In this document: positions 1 to 8,578 of the stretch, piece by piece | Layout of the letters: every line of letters begins with the position of its first letter | Position numbering within the stretch: position 1 is the stretch's first letter | DNA from: Smittium culicis | Lineage: Eukaryota; Kickxellomycota; Harpellomycetes; Harpellales; Legeriomycetaceae | Direction of reading: 5' to 3' | DNA: 11,865 bases | Assembly: GCA_001970855.1 (NCBI GenBank) | Contig: LSSN01000597.1 | Coordinates: 1 to 11,865, forward strand | Made by a program: the position numbers and the translations under genes | Notes under the pieces: model-generated | The model's database searches: none | Seen by the model: the letters and a program-made list of their open reading frames with translations, nothing else | Told to the model about the DNA's origin: nothing

Positions 1-1940
1 ATGGTAAGGTATACAAGAAAACATGGAAAACAGACGGTTTATATACTTTTTGATTATATTTGATTTTTTTTCCATACTTTTAAACCTTATTTTTTCAAAG
101 AAATTTTGGTAATAAATTTAAAATTTTTAGAATATTATTGAATTTTCAAATTTAGATAACGAAATTTCGAACATTTTCGAGCTTTTGAAAAAAATTTTGA
201 GCTAAAGTATTTAGTATCTAGGAAAGACTTCGAAAATTAAATAAAGATTAGGCAACACATAATTGTATCTGGCCAATTAATAAAAATATTTAACTAATGA
301 TTTATCTTTAATCTCTAGATAATTTTAAATATTATAATATAAATTTTAAGCTACTATTTTATCGATACCTTTTTTAATCAATCATGATAATGAGATATAA
401 AATATATGCCAATTTCAGCAGAACTTGTAATAATACTTTTATCTGAAGAATAAAAAATATAAAAATGTACTTCTTTTTTCTTTATTTAATAACAAAATAC
501 TTATAATATTTTATTCCATTTCATTTTTCAGTAATTCCGGACCATTAAATTTGGAGACAAGAAATAATTCTGTTCAATGTGATTCCTTTATTAATTTTTT
601 CACTTTGGTTCAATGATATTGTTAATATTTGATTGAATTAATTGATATTTATTCCTTGTTCCAAATTATCCAATTAAAATATTTTATTTATTAGTATATA
701 AGACTTATAGAGTTATTTTTTTAATTTCTAAGTTTTTCAGTTTTCTCTCAATAAAAAGCATTCGAATCTAAAAGATATTATCTCAATTTTTTTTATAAGA
801 TTATTCTCATTAATTGAATATTTATTTAGTTTTTTATAAGTGACTGATGAATTCTAAAATATCATGACTTTATTATTCGGTTATATATCTTGAAAAACAT
901 ATAAATTTGCTTTAGCATTAAAAAATTTTAATTTCACCAGTAGTTTTCATGTTTATATTAATTTTGGTGACATGTTTTATAATAATAGCACCTCGTTTTT
1001 TAGTTTTTAATTTAATTTCAAATCATTTATTGCTTTGGATATTTTCATTGTTCTTTGTTCTTAGTTTTATTAATAATTATATCTATCTATGTTTCAAAAA
1101 ATTCTTTAATACCAATGGTATCGTTTTTTGAATTATAACTAGACATCCTAATAGAAAAATTAGTCTACTCTATATGTATTGATATTCGAATAATCATTCA
1201 GAAATTTTAATTGTTTAGTAAAAAATTTATTCACGAATTTATATAGAAACTTCTCATTAGTACTTTCTTGATATTCTAGGTCGAGGGGGGATATTATACG
1301 AAATCATCTTCAATCGTGTTATGATCACCGGATGTTATTTTTTCTTCGTTATTATAATTATTTTATTTATCGTAAAAAAAAATTTATTAAATGCCTTTTG
1401 AAAATATTTGATAAAAAAATTTTAAAGAGCATAATTTTTTTAATTTGTCAATTAAATTGTAGCAATATTTATTCTACCGTAAAATACACTAAATAGTATA
1501 TCTATGTGTTTTTCGATATTAAATTAAATTACAGATTAATTAATCCGTATAAAATTATATTTTCAGTAATTTGAACAAAATTTTCTTACGAAATCCTTTA
1601 CATGTATCTTGTAGTTAGAAAATTTTCGAATTTATCATTTTGTTGACGGCTATGAAAAGCTTTCGTTTTTCGATTATCGTTCATGCTTTTAAAATAGAAT
1701 CTCTTTAATTTAATACCATTTTTCTTGGAAATTTCTAATCTAGTCACTAATTATATATATAAATATATTTGAAATAAGTCATATTCCTTGCATATGATTA
1801 TAGTGAACATTTTATGAATCAGGAACGAAATAATGTCTTCAACATAATCAAATGTTACACAGAGATTATGATCGCTGATTATAATGATTTTTTTGTAAGA
1901 ATTTATCTGAGTTATTAAATAGGATATTAGACGTATTAAA
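1..1940. other. A+T-rich intergenic sequence, no gene found
   Basis: No supported gene, RNA gene or repeat array was found in this stretch. It is dominated by T- and A-runs and stop codons in all frames. The one open frame, 949-1131 on the + strand (60 codons), is a string of F, I, L and N codons of the kind that arises by chance in A+T-rich DNA, with no recognisable motif. A perfect 12-bp palindrome (GATTAATTAATC, 1534-1545) is present but is ordinary for this base composition. Confidence 0.7.
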
Positions 1941-1959
1941 TGTGGAGGGTGTCATGAAT

Positions 1960-2019
1960 GGAACTTTCTATAACCTTCTAGAATGTTATGAAACGTTCTA
2001 GAACATTTCCGAAATTTCT
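1960..2019. promoter_or_regulatory. Extended heat-shock-element-like array (12 alternating pentamers)
   Basis: Read in 5-base steps, this 60-bp stretch is twelve contiguous nGAAn/nTTCn units in strict alternation with no spacer. Eight units are perfect (1960, 1965, 1975, 1980, 1995, 2000, 2010, 2015). Four have a single mismatch (TAA at 1970, TTA at 1985, AAA at 1990, TTT at 2005). The palindrome TTCTAGAA occurs twice, exactly 20 bp apart (1976-1983 and 1996-2003). Heat-shock factor trimers bind three or more inverted nGAAn units, so this could seat up to four trimers. It lies about 190 bp upstream of the TATA box in the U3-like part of the LTR. The motif is seen directly; binding by HSF is inferred. 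Confidence 0.65.
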
Positions 2020-2037
2020 TATCGATTTTAATTGTTC

Positions 2038-2058
2038 TTACGTAATAATTTTACGTAT
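2038..2058. promoter_or_regulatory. Pair of TTACGTAA-type bZIP-like sites
   Basis: A palindromic TTACGTAA (2038-2045) is followed by a near copy, TTACGTAT (2051-2058), in the LTR between the heat-shock-like array and the large palindrome. TTACGTAA is a known bZIP-class recognition sequence (C/EBP-, PAR- and some fungal Yap-type factors). Function here is inference from position, since short A+T-rich words arise easily by chance. Confidence 0.3.
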
Positions 2059-2088
2059 TCATATTTTTAAACATCGATACGATTTATT

Positions 2089-2122
2089 TTTGATTACTAA
2101 TCAAGTTTGATTAGTAATCAAA
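2089..2122. repeat. Near-perfect palindrome with two Yap1-type half sites
   Basis: A 16-bp arm (2089-2104) is exactly complementary to 2107-2122 with only two bases between. The arms carry TTACTAA (2094-2100) and its reverse complement TTAGTAA (2111-2117), the classical Yap1/Pap1 response element of fungal oxidative-stress bZIP factors. The palindrome sits about 90 bp upstream of the LTR TATA box. It could act as a paired binding site, a cruciform or an RNA hairpin in read-through transcripts. The inverted repeat is certain; the regulatory role is inferred. Confidence 0.75.
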
Positions 2123-2207
2123 CAGATATTTTTCTATAGCTTTCTTTTTAGTTTATTCTGTAGTTTTTCTTTTAAGTTTATGACCTAAAACCAAGCAACG
2201 GAAAAAG

Positions 2208-2216
2208 TATAAAAAG
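2208..2216 (+). promoter_or_regulatory. TATA box of the LTR (TATAAAAAG)
   Basis: A consensus TATA box lies in the middle of the LTR, downstream of the stress-type motifs. Transcription would be expected to start roughly 25-35 bases further on (about 2235-2250), giving a short R region before the AATAAA signals at 2274. A+T richness makes TATA-like words common, but this one is followed by G and sits at the position an LTR promoter requires. Confidence 0.5.
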
Positions 2217-2273
2217 GTTATGTTTTTCCTGTCTTGAATTCGACATCTAGTATGTTGTATACTTTCTAATAGT

Positions 2274-2283
2274 AATAAATAAA
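2274..2283 (+). terminator. Overlapping AATAAA poly(A) signals in the LTR
   Basis: Two overlapping AATAAA hexamers (2274-2279 and 2278-2283) lie about 60 bases after the TATA box. In an LTR they would define 3'-end formation at the R/U5 border. They support the LTR reading rather than a host promoter, but such words are frequent in sequence this A+T-rich. Confidence 0.4.
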
Positions 2284-2352
2284 TATCTTTATATCAAATA
2301 TAACTTTTTACTTTGCTTGCCTTGCACTCTTGTAACCTAGATCTTGAAAACA

Positions 2353-3436
2353 GAATTTAAAATAAATACATTATATTTTTCATAATTTATGATTTTTTAT
2401 ATTTTTTCGCTCTAAAATTAAAAATACGACGTGTATATATGACTAAAATAAATTTTCGACAATATCTTTTTTAGAAAATCTCTTTAATTTTATCGTTCGT
2501 AGAATAAAATATATTGAAAATTTTTTTTCTACAAAGAGATTTTTTATAAAGAGGCAGAAAAAAATGGGTTTGTATACATATCATTTTTATTTACTTGTAT
2601 TTACTTATTACTTTTTGTTTACTTTACGCCATATACTATTAATTACTTTACTAGGTATTATACCATAAAGATCTTATACAGGTTAAATATGTAGATAAAT
2701 ACCGTGTAAAAAATATAAAGAAAAATGTTCTTTTTAAATTTTCTATATAATTTAGCATGATTTCTTTTTATAACACCTTAGATTTTAATCATCATTATTT
2801 AAATCATTAAATTTACACATAAAAATAATTACTATAAATTATAAGGTTTGATTAGTAGATGATAACAAAACTTTATTAAATTAAGATTAAGTTAACCTCA
2901 ACAAGCATGGGTAAACTTAATGCGACAAATAATTTCAGGAATCTAGACACTTTAAATCATCTATATTTTCTTTTCACCATGTAAACATCCTTTAGCATTG
3001 TAGAAATATTTTCACAATATTTCTTTTTCTTTTATTTACTCTAATTTACTAACTTTTTTCTGAATACTGAATCTTTTTACAAGGCTTTCCTTAATTTAAT
3101 AACTTTATGTGTATTTACATTATAATTATATTTAGACCCTTAATAGGCTTAGAGCAATGCCTGGGCAAATTTTTCGCTTGCTAGATTAATTCCATATCCC
3201 TTTAGGTATGCAGCCGGTAGATCGGCAGAGGAATTTACTAGTATTAGAATATTAATTTTTTATGCCTTGCACCAACTAAACTATATTATAATTATTTTTG
3301 CCGCATATTTTCTTAAATTTTTATCGTACTATCATAATACAGCTATTATAACGCAAATAAGTGCTATATAATTATAATAAAATGGTTGAATTATATTAAT
3401 TTTTAAGTTTTCGCGTAATTGGATTTCTTTAATTTG
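2353..3436. other. A+T-rich spacer with a short hairpin and a G+C-richer patch
   Basis: No gene can be supported. Two things stand out. An 11-bp inverted repeat (2475-2485 against 2533-2543, AAAATCTCTTT and its complement) encloses about 47 bases and could be the remnant of a small foldback element. A locally G+C-richer patch at about 3150-3240 contrasts with its surroundings but has no open frame or RNA fold that I recognise; it may be a fragment of an old repeat. Confidence 0.6.
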
Positions 3437-3601
3437 CCAATTATTTCGGAATCAAGTTATTTTAACATGCCAATTATTTCGGAATCAAGTTATTTTAATA
3501 TTCCAATTATTTCGGAATCAAGTTATTTTAATATTCCAATTATTTCGGAATAAAGTTATTTTAATATTCCAATTATTGCTTAGATGAATTATTTTAATTA
3601 A
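3437..3601. repeat. 33-bp tandem repeat (four good copies plus one decayed copy)
   Basis: The unit begins CCAATTATTTCGGAATCAAG and continues with a T-rich tail to 33 bp. Copies start at 3437, 3470, 3503 and 3536. Copies 2 and 3 are identical, copy 1 differs only at its last bases, and copy 4 has one C-to-A change. A fifth copy (3569-3601) keeps both edges but is diverged in the middle. The near identity of the central copies points to recent expansion by slippage or unequal exchange. No coding or known regulatory role is evident. The 33-bp period would keep a reading frame, but the array is not in an open frame. Confidence 0.97.
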
Positions 3602-4578
3602 ACAATAATTTTGTGAATGAATTGTTTTTAATTGCGTGATTCGATTATTATAACGCAATTACAAAGTGCGGAATTGAAATTTATACTATTTATATTTGTT
3701 CTATTTTTTTTTAATTTAGCGTTTTTAATTTAATTTTGCTTCGATTTTGATCTAGTTTTTGGCTAGAACTATTTCCAATAATAGTCGAGCTTTTTTTTTT
3801 TTGATGAAATAAATTTCTAATCTTAAAACAATTTTCATTATATTCTAGTAAAAATCAAGCATAATTTCTGCCTAGCGGAACTTGAATTTCTTTTAAAAAT
3901 ATTACTGACACGTACCAATAAAATTCCAAGGTTAATAAATATTTATTCTCTTAATAAACCCATATCGCCTTCTTAGGAAATTAGAAAGTTTACTATGATA
4001 TTTTTATTAAGGGCAGCAACTTTAATTGATTTTAAATTTTTAAATTTTTTAATTTAAATATTTCACCTGTCTTGAGTATAGAATTATTTAACGGAAGTAT
4101 TTCTCGTATTTATTAGCGACAGTAATAAGTGGCACTATGTATATATTTCCAAAATTATCTTCAATATAACTATGTGATTTTATGAAAATTTCGTTTTTTT
4201 TAAATTCTCGATGCCCTAATTTTCCTTTTAAACTTGTATCTTTGTTATTAATCGAGTATCGGCTACATGAAAAAAAAATTCTCTTGTATTTTTAATTTTC
4301 TTTTCTTATGTCTATGGGGATTTATTGCTTCATTTAATTTAATTTCACTTTTATTTATAAACATGTGCAAATATTTTGACCGTCATTTCGAATTAATAAC
4401 GCATTAATGATGTCTAGATCGATTACAATAGACATTTTGTCTCAATTTTTTCTTATATTTTATTTAAATATTATTGATTGGAGCGAAATTATTTTTGTGC
4501 AATTGGGAGAAATGATATCTATTTTACGAGAAGAAGAAAAATAATAAACGTTACAGTATTATTAGATAATATTTAATT
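3602..4578. other. A+T-rich spacer, nothing recognised
   Basis: This stretch between the tandem repeat and the left end of the DIRS-like element has no supported gene, RNA or repeat. The sequence TTGCGT (about 3635) faces ACGCAA (about 3652) as a short inverted pair, and ATAACGCAA recurs at about 3348 and 3650 on either side of the tandem array. These are too short to define an element. Confidence 0.6.
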
Positions 4579-4678
4579 GAAAATTACAAACCAACAAAAA
4601 TAAAGTGAATCAAAATGAAATGAACTAATAAAACTTACTATAGCATATAACGTAATGTCTACGCTAATGTTATCCTTA
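4579..4678 (+). repeat. Left inverted terminal repeat of the DIRS-like element
   Basis: The reverse complement of this segment aligns along its length with 8579-8673. Shared blocks in order are TAAGGATAA, AGCGTA, ACATT, CTATA, ATTTCATTT, CACTTTA and a terminal TGTAATTTTC. The two copies differ by scattered substitutions and small indels, consistent with an old insertion. Similarity stops abruptly outside 4579, which I take as the element's left edge. The inner limit could extend some 20 bases further. Confidence 0.8.
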
Positions 4679-4776
4679 TTAACTTTTCTTTCCCAAAAGT
4701 ACTATTTCAGCATAAAAATTTTCAGATTATTATACTTTTGAATATTTAAAATTTATTTTCTTCAAACTATTAAAAA

Positions 4777-5615
4777 GTGGAAAGAGATAACACCCAAGCC
4801 ACCAAGAGCCAACAGCAATTAAGATTATTTTCTGAAATGGATCAGCAACTCTTTAGAGAAAGGAACCGTGACCTCGAACCTGAGAATCCACACGTCACAA
4901 CTAGGATATTAGCTACCGAAATAATTTCTTAAACTGCGTTAACTTTATCGCAGCCTTCGATTGAAGAAGACTTTTTCCGCCCACCGCTGACCAAAGAAGA
5001 GCGAATGATTTCGATGCACTTTTACCCAAAAACTAGTAAATAAACTATACTTTGCATCTGCTGTACAGTACAGCTTTGAGCACAGTGTAGATAGCAGATT
5101 AGACCATATACCGAATTCAGATGGGACTTGAAAAAACAAGAAAAATCGACTATTACTTTCGCCGTAGTATCATCGATATTTCAGGAATCAATACTGCTGA
5201 AAACCCTGAATTAATTTCCGCAAGCACAATTAACACTCTGCTTTCGGTTATTGCAGTAGCCATATCTCAATTGAGGTTAGAAAACCTTCAAAAAGGATCA
5301 TATTTCCCCCCAAAACCAACAAAGTTCATCAAATCGGATAAATAGCCGCTAATAAGTGAAGATAAATTGGACGCCGTCATATCAAAGAAGCCGGTGGAAA
5401 TAAAAAAGCGGGTCCTACCCTTTCTCAGCTGCCAGCAGAGTATGATCTTAAAGTATACGTGCAGATAAAACACTGATATGGCACCGAATACCACAGTTAC
5501 AACCTCCACCAAAGCAGGCACACATAGAGCTACCGAAATACATTCAATTTTTTGCGTAAGTGGATACAGAAGCGAGATGGAGTCTCAGCTGAGACTGAGA
5601 ATGGAACCCCAGCGT
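4777..5615 (+). pseudogene. ORF1 (gag-like) remnant of the DIRS-like element
   Basis: This is the first coding remnant after the left terminal repeat, where DIRS elements place ORF1, a putative nucleocapsid-like protein. Frame 1 reads from 4777 past residues EEDFFRPPLTKEER to a stop at 5041. The reading continues in frame 3 (NYTLHLLYS..., then IDYYFRRSI at about 5145) with stops in the same stretch and a TAG at 5343-5345. It then runs through a K/R-rich and T-rich tail (NTTVTTSTKAG) to about 5600. The start codon is not determinable: an ATG at 5121 only opens the largest intact fragment. The match is to my memory of DIRS ORF1 proteins, which are poorly conserved, so the function rests mainly on position. 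Stops and frame changes make it non-functional. Confidence 0.55.
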
Positions 5616-5623
5616 GGGGAAAA

Positions 5624-7503
5624 CTCGATATCTTCAAATAGATACGGTCCAAACTTATTATCAACCGATGGTATCAGAACATAGTTTCGAGGGATTCAGA
5701 ATTTTTTTAACGATTCATAAATCCCAAACGTCGAATCATTCATCGGGGAAAATGGAAACTGATCCATTAGATCAAAAAAATCTTAAGACGCGAGGCGGCA
5801 GCCCTCATATCAAAAAGATCAATCGAGAAAATTCAACCACGTTATTAGGACTTCTACTTCAGATCTTTGAGATCTCCAAGAAGAAAGTGGGAATTCTTCC
5901 GGTGCTAAACCAACGCATACTGAACCTCCACGATGAGGAACATAATTTAAAAATTGAAACGCTAACATCAAACTGTCGTATGATCGATCGAAAGGATTAT
6001 CTAATTTCACGATTCTATCGGGACGCATTCATGCAAATACTGATTTAAAAAAAGGGCAGAAAATTCCTCCGCTTCAAATCAACTGACTGGTTTTACTAAT
6101 TATGCGTCCTGAAATTCGGACTATCTCTATGTCCGCCTATCTTTACAAAGATACTACTTCCAGTTTATAGATAGAACAAACAGAAAAGGATCCGTGATCC
6201 AGCCTATCTAGACGATATCCTGATCATGAGGGAGTACACAGAGGTATTCAAAATAAATATTCTTGCAATCGAATCTAAGGTCTCGGAGCTTGACTTCAAT
6301 ATCAATTTAGAGAAGTCAAAAAATCCTGGATAGATAATCACTCACCTGGAGATGATGATCAAAACTAGGGAAATATCGACTCAAATTGCCGTTATCCAAG
6401 AACTGGGACCTTCGAAGAGAGTCCAGAAAACTGTTTAAATCCGGCAAAACGGCATATATATGTCTTGAAAGTATCTTCAGGAATTCTTAGTTAATTTCAG
6501 TAGCTCAAATAACAGGTCGAAATATGATTTGTCGACTCTTTGAGCTCAAGAATCAACCACTATCCAAGTTGAAAACATACAAATCAACTATGATTTTAAC
6601 TAATCCTGAAATAAATAATCTGATATTTTGGAAGAGCCAATTGTCATCATGGAACTGGTTCTGAATATTTTCAGAGATACCGGAAATAGAAATATTCACG
6701 AAATCCAGCAACACTACCTGATGTATAGTAATAGGATTCAAGGCGTACTCAATCATGAATACAGTCAAAAAGCAAAGATGAATTACAACGCTAAGCAACT
6801 TATGACTATTTTATATGCGCTATTACTCAAAAAAATTGTGTGAAAGATAGGTTTAGTCTACTTAGACAACACGACCACTCTTTCCTATATCAGGAAATTT
6901 GGGTTAGCAACATCACCAGAACTAATGTATATATCAGAAGCAATATGGAACCACTGTCTGAAAACTAATATCAGGTCCCAAGTAATATAAGTCCCATCTG
7001 TGTAAAACAAGCAGATGCATAGACCAGATTGACTGCCCAAATCGAATGGTCTCTATCTCAAGAGACATTCACCTAACTGAAAAAGAAACACGGTATACAT
7101 GACGTAGATATGATTGTTTCATTATAGAGAAAGAAGAAAAATCATTAATTCAGCTGGCTTAAAAAAAATACATTAGTTAAGAGCGCACTGATGCTTAATT
7201 GGAACAATTTCAACATCCCATACGGCTGCCAACCTTGGAAAATTATTTCCCAAACTGTGCAAAAAGATCGCTGTGACTGAGTCACCATGAGCTGATGGCA
7301 CCAGTATGGGAAAAAAACTGATTTCCAGATATGAAAACACTATTGCTAACACAGAAACTCATACATCAGTCAACGAAAGTGGTCCCAGAGCCGAAAAGTG
7401 GAAAGTCTCCGTTTTCGTAAAACAAGAAATGGTGCCTGATGGCATGGAAGATCAGAATAGTTTCCTCGAAATTCAAGGTCTCGGAAATTATTCCATCTAT
7501 TGT
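5624..7503 (+). pseudogene. Reverse transcriptase-RNase H remnant (DIRS pol)
   Basis: It once copied element RNA into DNA and degraded the RNA strand. RT landmarks include SKKKVGILPVLNQRILNL (5870-5930), RDAFMQILI (6019-6045), FGLSLCPPIFTKIL (about 6115-6155) and the catalytic YLDD box (6205-6216), followed by LDFNINLEKS. RNase H landmarks are EIEIFTKSSNT (about 6683-6712) and VYLDNTTTLSYIRKFG (6856-6903). Between RNase H and the recombinase come EWSLSQETF, HDVDM and LTQKLIHQSTKVVPEP, conserved linker blocks of DIRS pol. Damage is extensive. There are stops at 6046, 6097, 6172, 6331, 6719 and 7319 and several frame switches. The first RT aspartate is replaced (F at 6013-6015). In RNase H the first aspartate is lysine (6701-6703) and the glutamate of the K-E-L motif is glutamine (6796-6798). 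Domain identity is secure; activity is ruled out. Confidence 0.87.
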
Positions 7504-8441
7504 ATTATTTTAGACAAACGGTGTGTCAGGCATAGATCCAGATTCAGCTCTATCAAACAGCACTTTGTAGATTGGAAAAATTCAAGAAATATCACTAGTG
7601 AAGTATCCGCTCCACAGATAATCAACTATCTCACAGAAATATACACTGTGTAAAAACTCAAGTCTGTCTCTATAAAAGATTACAAATCACATTTTTTAAG
7701 ACTTTCAGAAACTCCGGAAGAGTTTAGTAAGAGCCAAATGTTATAAGAGTTTACAAAAACGTTGGATTACTCTTCTATTAAGTCATTTTTAAGGCCCGAA
7801 ATAGATATTTCACCAATAATAAGCCTTTTCAGAAAATGGGGTCCCTCGCAAAATCTATCATCCAAAAAGATGACTGCGAAGCTTTCCTGGCTGTTAACTG
7901 TCGACATTTTCCAACAAGCTAGCGACATACATTGGATTGATGAAAGCAGAACAGTAACTAGTCATGGATTATTAAAACTAACGATAGTAGCTCCCCCCTC
8001 CCTCAAAAAAAAAGAGATGAGGGCTTCCAATAGAAAAGCCCCAACATATAAAATATTATTTCGGCCATTTATTGTGACCAATTATTGAATATAACCTATT
8101 CAAGGAAAAGATATCCAGTAATCTTTGCTCTACTCCACACACAAGCAACAGCAAACGACTTTTAAATAGATTAATAAGATTTTTTAATGAAAAATCAAAG
8201 TCTCTGTCATTGGTTAATATTACAGATGTATTCACTCTATATCCGATCTAATTCAAGGTGTCCCTGAAACTCCCAATCCAAAAGTTGTGCAATAGCAGCA
8301 ATCTTAGCTGCAAATGATTAAGTATCTTCTGATGATATAGATTGAGTTGCTTTTATGTCAAAATATATCATCTTTTATACATACTATCGCCTTGCAAGAA
8401 ATTCTTTGAATAGCTTGAATAAGCAGATATTAACTCTGTAG
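7504..8441 (+). pseudogene. Tyrosine recombinase remnant (DIRS YR)
   Basis: This enzyme integrates the circular cDNA of DIRS elements. The N-terminal SAM-like core-binding part reads RHRSRFSSIKQHFVDW and SAPQIINYLTEIYT (7531-7650). The catalytic part includes ISPIISLFRKWGPSQ, TAKLSWLL and ASDIHWIDESRT (7918-7953), then in frame 2 FKEKISSNLCSTPHTSNS (about 8099-8152). In frame 3 come AIAAILAA and the C-terminal YYRLARNSLNSL (8382-8420), ending at TAG 8439-8441. The tyrosine of YRL (8385-8387) is the probable nucleophile and is kept. The first catalytic arginine, expected before ASDI, is glutamine (7915-7917), and the H-G-x-W block before the tyrosine is destroyed. Stops at 7651 and 7744 and frame shifts near 8080 and 8285 confirm a pseudogene. 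The longest intact pieces are 7306-7653 (which begins in linker sequence) and 7762-8088. Confidence 0.87.
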
Positions 8442-8578
8442 CTACTAAATATGTCTTCTCCTCTGAACTATAATGAAATAATTGCCGAGCCCTCTAGTGT
8501 AAAAAAAAATTAATCATGCTTTAGGGAGGAGAAAAATAATCACGCTCATCTTACCCAACTAACTTTGCCAAAAGATGA

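Larger units (their letters stand above)
1941..2352 (+). mobile_element. Probable solo LTR of an LTR retrotransposon
   Basis: A 412-bp segment starts TGTGGAGGGTGTC and ends TTGAAAACA, giving TGT...ACA termini as in Ty1/copia-type LTRs. Its internal order also fits an LTR. A U3-like part has dense regulatory motifs (1960-2122), a TATA box lies at 2208-2216, AATAAA signals lie only about 60 bases downstream (2274-2283), and a U5-like tail follows. A poly(A) signal so close behind a TATA box is normal for a short LTR R region and unusual for a host gene. No second copy, primer-binding site or retroviral-type ORF is nearby, so this would be a solo LTR left by recombination. The flanks (TTAAA before, GAATT after) do not form an exact target-site duplication, so the 3' boundary is uncertain. 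Related genomic copies would be needed to fix the ends. Confidence 0.6.

Noticed and set aside
949..1131. 60-codon open frame of hydrophobic residues that could pass for a small membrane protein
   Set aside because: The F/I/L/N-rich composition is what T-rich DNA encodes by chance; there is no motif, no coding context and no codon bias distinct from the spacer.
3437..3601. CRISPR-like array
   Set aside because: The 33-bp units are head-to-tail with no unique spacers and the sequence is eukaryotic; it is an ordinary tandem repeat.
4945..5139. Minus-strand open frame over the ORF1 remnant
   Set aside because: It lies opposite the ORF1 remnant, which explains the sequence on the + strand; no recognisable protein.
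5288..5521. Minus-strand 77-codon open frame
   Set aside because: It is antisense to the DIRS ORF1 remnant and has no family resemblance.
5819..6028. Minus-strand 69-codon open frame
   Set aside because: It is antisense to the conserved reverse transcriptase blocks, which account for the sequence.
6553..6798. Minus-strand 81-codon open frame with hydrophobic start
   Set aside because: It is antisense to the RNase H region; the + strand reading matches DIRS RNase H motifs.
5614..8441. Reading through TAA/TAG as glutamine (alternative genetic code) to explain the stops in pol
   Set aside because: Several stops fall at tryptophan or other positions, TGA is also used, and frames shift repeatedly, so decay explains the pattern better.
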